From Sphingobacteriia bacterium (lineage in GTDB: Bacteria; Pseudomonadota; Alphaproteobacteria; Rickettsiales; 33-17): DNA of 64,000 nt. Both the position numbers and the translations under genes were made by a program. The stretch covers positions 248,001 through 312,000 of the forward strand of contig JAFKLR010000003.1 in assembly GCA_017304685.1 (NCBI GenBank), given 5' to 3'. Shown in pieces: positions 36,225-46,064 of the stretch (positions within the stretch are counted from its first letter, which is position 1; each line of letters begins with the position of its first letter). The notes beneath the pieces are model-generated. The model was not told the DNA's origin. It saw only the letters and a list, made by a program, of their open reading frames with translations, and did not search any database.

Positions 36225-38519
36225 TTATATTGTCCTATTTTTTTCCTCTATATCCTTCTCACAATTTGCTCGTTTAGATGATTTATCATTATCATCTTCA
36301 TCTTCATCTCTTTTTCTTTTGTTTGAAGTGTGTAAGGTTAGCTTATCAGTAGATTGAAAAGCTTCAATTTCAGCTTTAATCTTTAAAATTTCTTGTTGTA
36401 ATTCATGAATTCTTTGTTTAGTTGCTTCTTCAAGTTCTAAAGCAAGATGGTAATAATCTTTAACATTAAATTTAAACTGACTACAACATTGTATAATATC
36501 AGATGTTTTATAATTTTCTAATAGTGCTATTATTAAATTAATATCTGGTCTTTTACATAAAAAATTATAATCTGAAGGTGGTTCTGCTCCTAAAGCGTAA
36601 TCTAAAGCTGTTCTACCAAAATTATCTATAGCATAAATGTTTGCACCTTGCTTAATTAAGTCTTTAACTTGCTTATAACCATTTTCTTTAAAAACTATAT
36701 GGTGAAGTGGTGTCATTCCAAAACAATCAATATCAAAGCTTGAATTATTTTTATTTAAATAATTTTCATCATTTGAAACTTCATTTTTTAAGGCTCTTAA
36801 CGTTTTATAAATTTCTTCTAATTCTTCTAAATTAGTTATTAAGCTTGATTTAATATGATTTATAAACTCCCCAAGGTAGCACCAAGTTTTTTCTTGCATA
36901 ATCTCAAGGGGTGTTTGAGGAGGGAGGAAGTTAATATGTGTCACCTTATTTATTCCAAACGAACTCTGCCAATATTCTTCAGAAGCAAATTCTTCAATAT
37001 TATTTTTAATGTCTAGACGTGCTCCTAATTTTACTAATTTTATAATCAAATTAATATTCGGATAGTTTTCCCTTAATAAATACATATGTAAAGGAGTATT
37101 TCCTTTAAGGTCTTGAGCATTAATATCAAAACCAAGTTCTATAATTTCTAAAACTTTTTCTTCAGTTAATAAACTTGGGCATCTTTTTGCAATATCATGA
37201 ACAGCACTTTTACCTAAAAGATCTGTAGAGTTAATATTTAAACCTTTATCTAAAGCTTTTTTGAGCATTTCTAAAAGATATGGACTATCATTACAAAAAT
37301 AAGTTTCAAGTAGTGTAGATGCAATAGGGTAATTAAACTCACCGGTTACAAAATTAACATTTGCTCCCATTTCAATAAATTTAAGCGCCCAAGTATATTT
37401 CTCATTATGTAAAGTAGTACATAAAGGAGTTTGTAGATCAAGTTTGTATGTAATCCAATCGGCTGGATTACCCTCTAATTCTTCAGTACTTGCGCCATAT
37501 TCAAATAACAATTTAATAATTTCATCAATATTTGGAGGATTTTCTAATTTTAATAAATAGTTAAGTGCTGTGTTTCTTTCTGGATCACTATCATTTATTG
37601 ATGAACAACTTATCGATTTAATGTTTGCACCATTATCAAGTAAAAATTTAATACCCTCAATACTACAATTTTTTGATATCGCATAATTGAGTAAAAATAG
37701 AGGTAGAGAATCCTCATCTTCATCATATACAGGGGTAAAATAAAGTGGTTGATTTACATTTGCGCCTTGAGAAATAAGTTCTTTTAAAACATCAAAATTT
37801 ATTGGTTTTTTATCAAATTCTTCAAAAAGCCTGTCATTCAATTTTTTGTAATGCTCAAGTACATTTTTAATTTTATTAGGAATAATAAATGTGCTTTCAT
37901 CTATAAAAATTGTTTTTCTATCTCTAATTAAAACATGTAATTTTTGAATATGTTCTTCTGTTATTTGTGTATCATCAAGTGTTAAAATGTCACGAAGTTG
38001 AGTTAGATTTGCAATTGTGCTGAAAGGTGTTATTCCACTTAATCCTTCATAGCTTCGTAATATGCACAATTCTTCTTCTGTAAAACGAATAATATCTGAA
38101 ATAATATTAGATATATTGCCTTCCATAAATGCTGTTATATAAAGTGAAGTAATATCATTTACAAAACTATGAATTATTATTTTAGTTAATTTAAGTTGAT
38201 AAAATTTTTCATCTCTAGCGAGTGAATTAACCACCTTAGTATGCATGGGTAATTTTAAAAGAGTTTTAATATCTCTATTGCTTATTGCAGTTGTATATAA
38301 TTTATAAAGAACAGCAATTTCAAGATCTGAGCCTTTAAATTTACCATTTTTAATATTCCTCTCTACCATTTCAATAAATTTTTGAAAAAGTTTTTGGTTA
38401 TATTTTGAAGCTGATATAAAAGCTTTAAAATCTTTTAAAGATAAATCGCGTATTGTCTCCCAAACAATTTCGTGAGGGAGAATTTTAAATGTGTTATTTA
38501 AGGATTGTTCTTTACTCAT
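36225..38519 (-). CDS. F-box/ankyrin protein with C-terminal NLS, paralogue 1 (last in operon)
   Basis: The 764-residue protein starts with MSKEQ and has an F-box-like motif at residues about 11-50 (ILPHEIVWETIRDLSLKDFK). Two family blocks follow: RDIKTLLKLPMHTKVV near residue 83, and ITPFSTIANLTQLRDILTL near 160. Ankyrin repeats run from about 235 to 680. A coiled-coil stretch precedes a bipartite basic signal at residues 733-752 (KRKR, 11-residue acidic linker, KR). Its ATG overlaps the TGA of the upstream paralogue (ATGA, 38519-38516), so translation is probably coupled. Expected role, by inference: a SKP1-binding adaptor acting in a host nucleus. Confidence 0.85.
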   Translation of the reverse strand: MSKEQSLNNTFKILPHEIVWETIRDLSLKDFKAFISASKYNQKLFQKFIEMVERNIKNGKFKGSDLEIAVLYKLYTTAISNRDIKTLLKLPMHTKVVNSLARDEKFYQLKLTKIIIHSFVNDITSLYITAFMEGNISNIISDIIRFTEEELCILRSYEGLSGITPFSTIANLTQLRDILTLDDTQITEEHIQKLHVLIRDRKTIFIDESTFIIPNKIKNVLEHYKKLNDRLFEEFDKKPINFDVLKELISQGANVNQPLYFTPVYDEDEDSLPLFLLNYAISKNCSIEGIKFLLDNGANIKSISCSSINDSDPERNTALNYLLKLENPPNIDEIIKLLFEYGASTEELEGNPADWITYKLDLQTPLCTTLHNEKYTWALKFIEMGANVNFVTGEFNYPIASTLLETYFCNDSPYLLEMLKKALDKGLNINSTDLLGKSAVHDIAKRCPSLLTEEKVLEIIELGFDINAQDLKGNTPLHMYLLRENYPNINLIIKLVKLGARLDIKNNIEEFASEEYWQSSFGINKVTHINFLPPQTPLEIMQEKTWCYLGEFINHIKSSLITNLEELEEIYKTLRALKNEVSNDENYLNKNNSSFDIDCFGMTPLHHIVFKENGYKQVKDLIKQGANIYAIDNFGRTALDYALGAEPPSDYNFLCKRPDINLIIALLENYKTSDIIQCCSQFKFNVKDYYHLALELEEATKQRIHELQQEILKIKAEIEAFQSTDKLTLHTSNKRKRDEDEDDNDKSSKRANCEKDIEEKNRTI

Positions 38520-41062
38520 TTTCTACTTTGTTGAAAACCATTATTAAGTGTTTGTTCAACTTTTATTCTTTTAAATGATCTATCATTATCATCTTCATCA
38601 TCTTTTTTTCTTTTTGATTGTTCAAATGAGTGCGTATTTAAGCCGGAATAATATTGTGCCATGGCGTTTTTAAGGTCGTTCTCAAGTCTTTTAATTTCTT
38701 TTTCTTGCTTAATAATTATTTTAACTGCAAGTAAGAACTGAAGAATATTATAATTATGTACACCGTCAGCAAGTGTCCATGGTCTTATTTGAGCATTATT
38801 AGGCATAAAGTTAATAAGATCATCCACTGTTGTGCTTATAGCTTTAAAATCAAAAATATAATTGAATTTATGACTATATAACTCAACTAAAATTATAGGA
38901 TTAGGTGCAGCAAATTTATACTCATAAGGTCCTTTAGCTCCAAATGCATAATGTAAAGGAGTATTGCCATAGCAATCTTTTATATCAACGGGTGCGCCTT
39001 CATTTAATAAACGACGCACTTCTTTTACATCACTATTTATTACAGCAATGTGAAGAGGAGTTTGTTGAAACTTATTAAACGGAGGTCTAATAATTGCTTT
39101 ATTATTAAGTAAAATTTTTATAGTTTCCTTATTCATATGCTCAGGGTTAAGTGTAATATTTAAAGAAGGATTAGCAATTTTCTTACGAAGTAAATTTAAT
39201 TTTATTAAATTTAATCCGGCAGTATAACATATCTCTAACATAGGTTTAAAACTTACAGGCCTCATTACTTTGGCCATTTCCTCAATTGTTTGTCCCATAT
39301 AATTTTTAATCGAAAGATCCATATCTATATGTTTATATAAATCTACTAATATGTGAATATGTGCATAGCTTAAATCTTGAGTTGCATAATGTAGAATTGT
39401 ATTTCCTTCGTTATCTTGCGCGTTTACATCAACACCAAGTTCAATAAGAATAGGTAATAGCGGTTTTAATTTTTCATCATAAAATTTGCGTAATCCATGT
39501 TGAAAAATTGCTTGGTACATTTTATGTATAAAAGTTCTTCCTTTACTATCTTTGATATTAAAATCAAAACCAAATTCTTTAAGTTTATTTAATAAGAATT
39601 TTTTAGAGTCCATTGGATCATAAGAAAAACAAATTTGATCTAAAAGGCTTCTTTCATCTATTTTAAACTCACTTCCGTCAATACTCATGATGCAGTTTTT
39701 AGAAAAAATATTCATGCTGGCACCATAATCTATTAATATACTGGTAATATTTAACGACTGGCTGAAGGTATTTGAGTCTAATGCCTGGTGAAGAGGAGTT
39801 ATAGGCGTATAAGTGTAATTGTAGTTTTTATAATCATTGTAATAATAGTAAAAATTATTACCGTTAATATCTGCTCCATTTTCAATAAATAATGGAATTA
39901 ATTCCTTAAGAACATCAGTAGAATTCGTAAACAAAAATTGTAATTGCGTGGCTGCATGAATTATATTTATATATTGCTTAATACCATCTTCAGCAGATCT
40001 TTCAGAAGATTTAAAATATGCTTTGCAATTAAATCCATTTGTAATCAATTCCTTAAGCGCTTCAATATTCATATTCATAGGATTTAAATAGGATAAAGGG
40101 TTACCAATAGCGTTAGGGTTTAAACCACTTTCTAATAAATTTTGTAAGGTTTCTAATCCAAATCCATTTTGGTTTTTAAGAATTTTAATAGCTTGATTTA
40201 TAAGTTCTTGATAGGTTAACAAAACTTCTTTTACTTCGTTAGAAGCGACACTTATATTTCCTTTTGTAAATAATGTTTTTCTATCTTTAATTAGAACATG
40301 TAATTTTTTGACATGTTCTTCTGTTACTTGGGTATCATCTAGTGCTAGAATATCACGAAGCTGAATTTGGTTAGCAATCGTACCAAAAGGTGTTACTCCA
40401 CTTACTCCTTCATAAAGTCTTAATGTTTGCAATTCTTCTTCAGTAAAAACTTCTTCATAATTATTTTCCACAGGAAGAGCAGAAGGTTCAACTGCTTGAT
40501 TTACTTGGCCAAATATAGGAAATAATGGAGCTGCATTAACTGGGAGTCCTTGAAAAAAATTACCTGGAAAACCTTGAAAGAGATTACCTGGAAACCCTTG
40601 TAATAAATTAGGTGCATTTTGCTGTTCTTGTATTTCTACATTATCTGAAAAGTTATGAGGAAATGACAATTCTTGTTGAAGTTTTACGTTTTCATTTACA
40701 AAAGCCCATATAACAAGGTTAGTAAATGGATGCCTTTGATATTTTTTATGAAGTAAATCAATTACCTTAATATGCATTGGCAGCTTAAGAAGAGTTGTAA
40801 TATCTCTAGTTTCAAAAGCTTTTTCGTATAATCTATAAAGAGCTATAATTTCAATAGGTGAACCTTTAAAATTACCTTCTTTAATCCTCTTCTTTAATCC
40901 CTCGATAAATTTCGTGTAAAGCTTTTGATTATATTTAGAGCTAGATATAAAAGCATTAACATCCTTTAAAGAAAAATCTTTAATTATCTCCCATATAATT
41001 TCCTCAGGAAGGTTGTCTAATAGGTTTGGGTTATTTAATTCAGGTAATTGCTCTTTACTCAT
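38516..41062 (-). CDS. F-box/ankyrin protein with C-terminal NLS, paralogue 2
   Basis: The 848-residue protein has the family F-box near residues 16-55 (NLPEEIIWEIIKDFSLKDVN), the block RDITTLLKLPMHIKVI near residue 90, and VTPFGTIANQIQLRDILAL near residue 225. Unlike its sisters it has an insertion with three QGFPGN-like repeats (residues about 150-175) before the second block. Ankyrin repeats (for example NEGNTILHYATQDLSYAHI, QTPLHIAVINSDVKEV) fill about 300-740. The C-terminus carries KRKK, a ten-residue acidic linker and KRIK, a classic bipartite nuclear signal. A GAGG ribosome site precedes the start. Confidence 0.85.
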   Translation of the reverse strand: MSKEQLPELNNPNLLDNLPEEIIWEIIKDFSLKDVNAFISSSKYNQKLYTKFIEGLKKRIKEGNFKGSPIEIIALYRLYEKAFETRDITTLLKLPMHIKVIDLLHKKYQRHPFTNLVIWAFVNENVKLQQELSFPHNFSDNVEIQEQQNAPNLLQGFPGNLFQGFPGNFFQGLPVNAAPLFPIFGQVNQAVEPSALPVENNYEEVFTEEELQTLRLYEGVSGVTPFGTIANQIQLRDILALDDTQVTEEHVKKLHVLIKDRKTLFTKGNISVASNEVKEVLLTYQELINQAIKILKNQNGFGLETLQNLLESGLNPNAIGNPLSYLNPMNMNIEALKELITNGFNCKAYFKSSERSAEDGIKQYINIIHAATQLQFLFTNSTDVLKELIPLFIENGADINGNNFYYYYNDYKNYNYTYTPITPLHQALDSNTFSQSLNITSILIDYGASMNIFSKNCIMSIDGSEFKIDERSLLDQICFSYDPMDSKKFLLNKLKEFGFDFNIKDSKGRTFIHKMYQAIFQHGLRKFYDEKLKPLLPILIELGVDVNAQDNEGNTILHYATQDLSYAHIHILVDLYKHIDMDLSIKNYMGQTIEEMAKVMRPVSFKPMLEICYTAGLNLIKLNLLRKKIANPSLNITLNPEHMNKETIKILLNNKAIIRPPFNKFQQTPLHIAVINSDVKEVRRLLNEGAPVDIKDCYGNTPLHYAFGAKGPYEYKFAAPNPIILVELYSHKFNYIFDFKAISTTVDDLINFMPNNAQIRPWTLADGVHNYNILQFLLAVKIIIKQEKEIKRLENDLKNAMAQYYSGLNTHSFEQSKRKKDDEDDNDRSFKRIKVEQTLNNGFQQSRK
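40540..40611 (-). repeat. Three tandem 24-bp repeats (QGFPGN units)
   Basis: Units at 40540-40563, 40564-40587 and 40588-40611 share the plus-strand core CTGG(A/G)..CCTTG. They encode LLQGFPGN, LFQGFPGN and FFQGLPVN. They occur only in paralogue 2 and look like a small coding minisatellite. Confidence 0.8.
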
Positions 41063-41065
41063 TTT

Positions 41066-43483
41066 TTATCCTCTATAATTATAATTATTTTGTTCTTGTT
41101 CAATCTTTGCTCTTTTAGGCGATCTATCGTTATCGTTATCATCTTCATCATCGTATCTGTTTCTTTTTTCATTCCATTTTACAGGTTTAATAAATTGGAT
41201 AGGAGGAGTAGCGCGTATAGTTAATTGTTGTAATTCAAGCTGTATACGTTTAAGCTCATTTTCAAGCACTACTGCTTTTTTATATAGCTCTACTGCATTT
41301 GAAACGAGTTTTAATAAATCTGAAAAATCATAAACATATTCTGGCGTAGCAAGATCTGTGAGACTTTGTTCTGAATTATTGGTAATAGATTTTATACTTT
41401 CGTTGATATCCACTAAAAATAAATGGTTTCCTGAGTTAGAATAAAGGTTATGTCTAAATCTACATAATTCACTGATAATCGAAATGTTAGGTTTATTGAA
41501 CTGGTAATCAAACGGTGCTTTTGCACCTAATGCATAATGAAGAGGGGTATTACCAAAGTTATCTTTATAGTCAATAAATGCCCCTAAGCTTAGCAAACGT
41601 TGCACTTCCTTTAAGTCATTATTAATAACGGCAAAATGAAGAAGAGTTAAACCATGCTGATTTATTTTATAAATTTCTGAATTTTGTGATTTACTTGATG
41701 ATTGAATATTATTCATTACAGAACTTGGTAATAAATAATTTCCCGAAATTTGGGTAATTCTTTGACTATGTGAATGAATTATTGATTCAGCCATTGCAGC
41801 TTGTAAACATACATCTAATATATTATTAAATTCTATAGTAACTTCTTTGTCAGCAATATCGAAAACAGTTTTACCTTCATTATTTTTAATGGAAGTGTCA
41901 ATTCCATTTTGAAGTAATGTTTGAATTGCGAATAAAGATGGTTTTTCTTTTTTAATTAAATAATGAAGCGCAGTGTTACCTTCATTATCCTGGCTATTCA
42001 CATCCCCACCTGATTTAATAAATAATTCTAAGGTTTCAAAGGAATAAATGTTATTAAAATCAGGGTCTAGGAAAGATTCAAAGAATTTATGTATAAAAGT
42101 TCTTCCTTTACTGTCTTTAATATTAAAATCAAATTTCCTTAAAGTTAAAGCTTGAAGTAAAGGTGTAATTTTTTTTTGGTCATCTATGCTAAGTATCATA
42201 TCCAAAATAGTCATTTCGTAATTTTTAACTCTATAAAAATCTGCATAGAAAATACTATTTAAATTTGCGCCATTTTTAATTAAGGCATAAGCAAGATTAA
42301 TTTTTTTGATGTTTATAGCATTTTGTAATGGAGTAATTGGATACTGTTCATCTTTTAAATAGAAGTTTGGAGTATCAATATCAATTCCATGTTCAACAAA
42401 CATTTTAATTAAGCTTGTGTAGTCAGAATATAAATCAGTCTCAGCTTCAACTAGCATATGGAAAATGTTTTGATAATAATACGCATATTCATCAATAAAA
42501 CATACAGAGTAAATTTTAGGATTAGAGGTCTTATCAAGCAAAAATTTTATAACTTCAAGCGAAGCGCCTTTTCTTAATAAATCTTCTAATGGATTAGAAT
42601 TATCATGATTATAATTAGGATTAGCTCCTTTATCTAATAAATCGGTAAGATTAGTAATAAAAATATCATCATCTTTATTAGATTTACTTTCATAATGTTC
42701 AAAATCAGCTGCATATTGTATATTTAATTCCATATAATCAGTTAGAATGTCATTTATTTCTTCAACTGAAATTTCTATATTTTCATCTGTAAAAAGTGTT
42801 TTTTTATCTTTAATTAAAACGTGTAATTTTTGAATATCTTCTTCAGTAACTGTCTTAGCCTCTAAAATATCGCGTAACTGAATTTGGTTAGCAATTGTTG
42901 CAAATGGAGTAACGTCACTTACGCCATCATAAAGCCTTAATATTTTTAATTCTTCATTAGTAAAAATTTCATTTGAGGGTTTTTCAAAAGTTAAGCTTAC
43001 CATTCTTGGTACCATAAGCTCCTGTGCTTCAAAAGCAAATTCATCATTTGGGAACCACGGGTGATTTTCAGTATATTGAGCGTAACATTTGAAATTTAAA
43101 CTTTCCTGAAGGCCTTTAATATGATTAAAATAACTTGATATAATTAAGTTTGTAAAAGGGTGATACGTATAACTTTTACGTAAAAATTGAATTGTTTTAA
43201 TGTGTATTGGTAATTTAAGTAAGGTTTCAATATCTCTGCTTTCTAAAGCCTCAACGTAAAGCTTAGTAAGTGTGAATACTTCAACGGGTGTGCCCTTAAA
43301 CTTCTTTCCAGCTAAAATATTTTTTTTAGTTTGTTCAATAACAGAGCTAACTAAATTATTGTAATGTTTTGTAGTTAAAGAAAATGGTCTAATATCTTTT
43401 TCAGATAAATATTCAAAAAACATTAATAAAATTTCATCAGGTATATGGTTTATGTTTATTTGTGTTAACTGTTCTTTACTCAT
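41066..43483 (-). CDS. F-box/ankyrin protein with C-terminal NLS, paralogue 3
   Basis: The 805-residue protein has an F-box-like motif at residues about 13-50 (HIPDEILLMFFEYLSEKDIR). The block RDIETLLKLPIHIKTI lies near residue 83 and VTPFATIANQIQLRDILEA near 195. Ankyrin repeats fill about 255-670 (NEGNTALHYLIKKEKPSLF, GLTLLHFAVINNDLKEVQRL, GNTPLHYALGAKAPFDY). A coiled-coil segment precedes a bipartite basic signal at residues about 773-793 (KRNR, acidic linker, KRAK). Its start codon overlaps the stop of paralogue 4 (ATGA, 43483-43480), and paralogue 2 begins three bases after its own stop. Confidence 0.85.
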   Translation of the reverse strand: MSKEQLTQININHIPDEILLMFFEYLSEKDIRPFSLTTKHYNNLVSSVIEQTKKNILAGKKFKGTPVEVFTLTKLYVEALESRDIETLLKLPIHIKTIQFLRKSYTYHPFTNLIISSYFNHIKGLQESLNFKCYAQYTENHPWFPNDEFAFEAQELMVPRMVSLTFEKPSNEIFTNEELKILRLYDGVSDVTPFATIANQIQLRDILEAKTVTEEDIQKLHVLIKDKKTLFTDENIEISVEEINDILTDYMELNIQYAADFEHYESKSNKDDDIFITNLTDLLDKGANPNYNHDNSNPLEDLLRKGASLEVIKFLLDKTSNPKIYSVCFIDEYAYYYQNIFHMLVEAETDLYSDYTSLIKMFVEHGIDIDTPNFYLKDEQYPITPLQNAINIKKINLAYALIKNGANLNSIFYADFYRVKNYEMTILDMILSIDDQKKITPLLQALTLRKFDFNIKDSKGRTFIHKFFESFLDPDFNNIYSFETLELFIKSGGDVNSQDNEGNTALHYLIKKEKPSLFAIQTLLQNGIDTSIKNNEGKTVFDIADKEVTIEFNNILDVCLQAAMAESIIHSHSQRITQISGNYLLPSSVMNNIQSSSKSQNSEIYKINQHGLTLLHFAVINNDLKEVQRLLSLGAFIDYKDNFGNTPLHYALGAKAPFDYQFNKPNISIISELCRFRHNLYSNSGNHLFLVDINESIKSITNNSEQSLTDLATPEYVYDFSDLLKLVSNAVELYKKAVVLENELKRIQLELQQLTIRATPPIQFIKPVKWNEKRNRYDDEDDNDNDRSPKRAKIEQEQNNYNYRG

Positions 43484-45906
43484 TTTGTATACTCTCTAAA
43501 ATTATTATTATTTTGCTCTTGTTCAAACTTCCCTCTTTTAGCTAAAGGGTAATTATCTTCTTCATCATCTCTTTTTCTTTTATTATTTTTAAGATTAATA
43601 GATGTTGATAAAGCTTCTATTTGGGAATGAAGGCGTGATATTTTTTTATTTAATCTTTCAATTCGTTGGTTTACTGCTTTTTCAAGCTCTAAAGCTAAAT
43701 TTATAGTAGCTATAATATTTAAACTATTTTCGTCTTTTAAATTAGATTTTAAGATTCCATTAAATATTTCTATTGCAGCGCCATTTTCTATTAATTTAAT
43801 AATTAAATTAATGTTATAGTCTTTATAAAGTAAATTATAATATGATGGAGCTTTTACTTTTAACGCATAGTGAAGTGCTGTATTACCAAAACTATCGAAT
43901 GCGTTTATATCAATTTTGTAATTTGTTACCAACCTTTCTACATAATTCTCGCCATTTTCTGCAAATACAATATGATGAATTGGTGTCATTCCAAATTCAT
44001 CTCTTGGCGTAGATATGTTAGTTAAATCATTAATATTAAGTGGATATGAGTGATCGTGTGGTTTTTTTATATATTCTAACTTTTGTTGTAAAAGTTTAAA
44101 TTCTGCTCTTCTCAGTCTTAATATTTCAACTTCATTTATTAGAAATTTTTTGCAGCTTATTTCTTTTTCTTTAATTTTATCTATCGGTGTTTGTGAAGGA
44201 AAATGTGGAGTTAATGGGTTTGCATTTATATCAACAGCTTCGACTTCCCAACCCTGAAGTAATCGTTTTGGTTTATTTTTAATATCTAATCTTGCACCCC
44301 ATTTAATTAATTTTAGAATTATGTCAATTTTAGGTGGGTATGAATTTTTTATATATGAATGTAAAGGAGTATTACCCATATCATCCTGTATATTTATATC
44401 TGCGCCAAGTTTTATAAGCAATGGAATATTATTAAACGCATATTTGCGTTTTATTTCTGCAAGTTGTTTTGCTTCTACAAGAGTTAGGCCATGAGGTACG
44501 CTATAACAGGCATTATGCCTATAAAGTGCAAGATTATGAAGATAAGTTCTGCCTTCGCAACCTTTAACATTTATATTCATGCCTTTTTCTAAAGCTTTTT
44601 CTATAATTTTTAATGCGTGCTCATTATTTTGATCCTCAAGAGTTTTAAGTATTTCAAAAGCAATCGGGTCATCTTTTAAGTTTTTTCCTGTTACAAAATT
44701 AACATCTGTTCCCATATCAATTAACTTAAGTGCCCATTCATATCTTTCATTACTTAAAGCTGTATATAAAGGTGGATTGTAACAAAAATCTCCTTCTACC
44801 CATATGGATGGATCGCCATTTAATTCATTAACATCGGCACCATAAGTAAGTAGTAATGTAATAATATTATCTCGCTCTGTAAGAGTTTCTAATTCTAACG
44901 CATGATGAAGAGCTGTACCTTGATAGCCACTCCTTGTATTTTCACTTATTGAATGAACATTTGCACCATTATCAAGTAAGAATTTAATAACTTCACACTC
45001 ACAATCTTGATATAAAGCATAATGAAGTAACGCTTCATAGTTACTGAAATCTTCATTCTCTTTATTCTCTTGATAGGTATAGTAATTTACGTTTGCGCCT
45101 TCTTTAATTAACTCTTCAAGCATTACAAAATTTATCGGCTTTTTTGCAAGTTCTTCAATTAATCTGTGATTCAAGTTTTGATAATACTCAAGTATATTTT
45201 GAACTTCCTCGGGCGCATCCTCTATATTATCATCAGTGAAAAGTGTTTTTCTGTCTTTAATTAAAGTATGTAATTTTTTAATATGTACTTCTGTTATTTC
45301 TTTTGCTTCAAGAATATCACGTAACTGAATTTGAGTAGCAATAGTTGCGAAAGGTGTAACACCGCTTAAACCTTTGTAGCTTCTTAAAATATTAAGTTCT
45401 TTTTCCGTAAAACAAGGTTTAATTGATTCCTTAACTCCATTTACAAAATACTTTGAATAAGTATCAGGTTTTTCCATCACTTCTTGATATAACCTTATAC
45501 TTTTTTTGAAATTTATTTCATTTTGAAGCTCATCTATAAAATTAATAAAGCTATGAATTATTATTTTACTTAACCTGAGCTTAGAATATTTTAAATCGCT
45601 TGCTAAAAAATTGATTACCTCGGTATGCATTGGTAGTTTAAGCAAGGTTTTAATATCTCTTTCTATAATAGCTTTTTTATATAAATTACGTAAAACCTTT
45701 ATTTCAATAGCATGATTTTCAAACTTCCCATTTAAAATGCGGTTTTTAGCTAAAGTATATGCCGCTTTAAGGTAATCTTTTGCCTTCTTTTCTACAAAAT
45801 AAAATTCTGCTAATTCTTTTTTCGTAAGATTCTTCAATATTTCAGCTATAATTTCTGTGGGTAATTTTGTAAGGTTATTAAAATCAATATCTTGTAGTTT
45901 TGCCAT
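43480..45906 (-). CDS. F-box/ankyrin protein with C-terminal NLS, paralogue 4 (first in operon)
   Basis: The 808-residue protein is the promoter-proximal member of the four-gene operon. The F-box-like motif is at residues about 12-50 (KLPTEIIAEILKNLTKKELA). The family blocks are RDIKTLLKLPMHTEVI near 80 and VTPFATIATQIQLRDILEA near 190. Ankyrin repeats run from about 245 to 720 (MGNTPLHSYIKNSYPPKI, FGNTALHYALKVKAPSYY). A coiled coil near 735-765 is followed by KRKR, a ten-residue linker and KRGK. It is more divergent from the other three at the N-terminus (MAKLQ rather than MSKEQ). No signal peptide. Secretion and nuclear action are inferred, not shown. Confidence 0.85.
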   Translation of the reverse strand: MAKLQDIDFNNLTKLPTEIIAEILKNLTKKELAEFYFVEKKAKDYLKAAYTLAKNRILNGKFENHAIEIKVLRNLYKKAIIERDIKTLLKLPMHTEVINFLASDLKYSKLRLSKIIIHSFINFIDELQNEINFKKSIRLYQEVMEKPDTYSKYFVNGVKESIKPCFTEKELNILRSYKGLSGVTPFATIATQIQLRDILEAKEITEVHIKKLHTLIKDRKTLFTDDNIEDAPEEVQNILEYYQNLNHRLIEELAKKPINFVMLEELIKEGANVNYYTYQENKENEDFSNYEALLHYALYQDCECEVIKFLLDNGANVHSISENTRSGYQGTALHHALELETLTERDNIITLLLTYGADVNELNGDPSIWVEGDFCYNPPLYTALSNERYEWALKLIDMGTDVNFVTGKNLKDDPIAFEILKTLEDQNNEHALKIIEKALEKGMNINVKGCEGRTYLHNLALYRHNACYSVPHGLTLVEAKQLAEIKRKYAFNNIPLLIKLGADINIQDDMGNTPLHSYIKNSYPPKIDIILKLIKWGARLDIKNKPKRLLQGWEVEAVDINANPLTPHFPSQTPIDKIKEKEISCKKFLINEVEILRLRRAEFKLLQQKLEYIKKPHDHSYPLNINDLTNISTPRDEFGMTPIHHIVFAENGENYVERLVTNYKIDINAFDSFGNTALHYALKVKAPSYYNLLYKDYNINLIIKLIENGAAIEIFNGILKSNLKDENSLNIIATINLALELEKAVNQRIERLNKKISRLHSQIEALSTSINLKNNKRKRDDEEDNYPLAKRGKFEQEQNNNNFREYTK

Positions 45907-45929
45907 TTTTTTTCCTAATGTTTTTAGAC

Positions 45930-45958
45930 ATTATAGTTAAAAAATGGTTAATAAGCAA
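45930..45958 (-). promoter_or_regulatory. Operon promoter with CtrA-like box inside the spacer
   Basis: Leftwards: TTGCTT (45958-45953), 17 bases, TATAAT (45935-45930), 24 bases from the first start codon. The spacer contains TTAACCATTTTTTAAC (45951-45936). This is an exact TTAA-N7-TTAAC match with the TTAACCAT half-site known from CtrA-regulated promoters. Confidence 0.65.
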
Positions 45959-46011
45959 ATAAAAATATATTATTTATTTAAGAAAAAGAAGTGATTGATT
46001 ATTGATAAAAT

Positions 46012-46040
46012 AAGGGCTTTAAGTATAACTTAAAGCCCTT
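46012..46040 (-). terminator. Terminator of the DsbA-like gene
   Basis: AAGGGCTTTAAGT and ACTTAAAGCCCTT form a perfect 13-bp stem with a three-base loop, 25 bases beyond the stop codon. The minus-strand tail reads TTATTTTATC. Confidence 0.8.
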
Positions 46041-46064
46041 AAAAAAAACTTTTAAGACTCTGAT

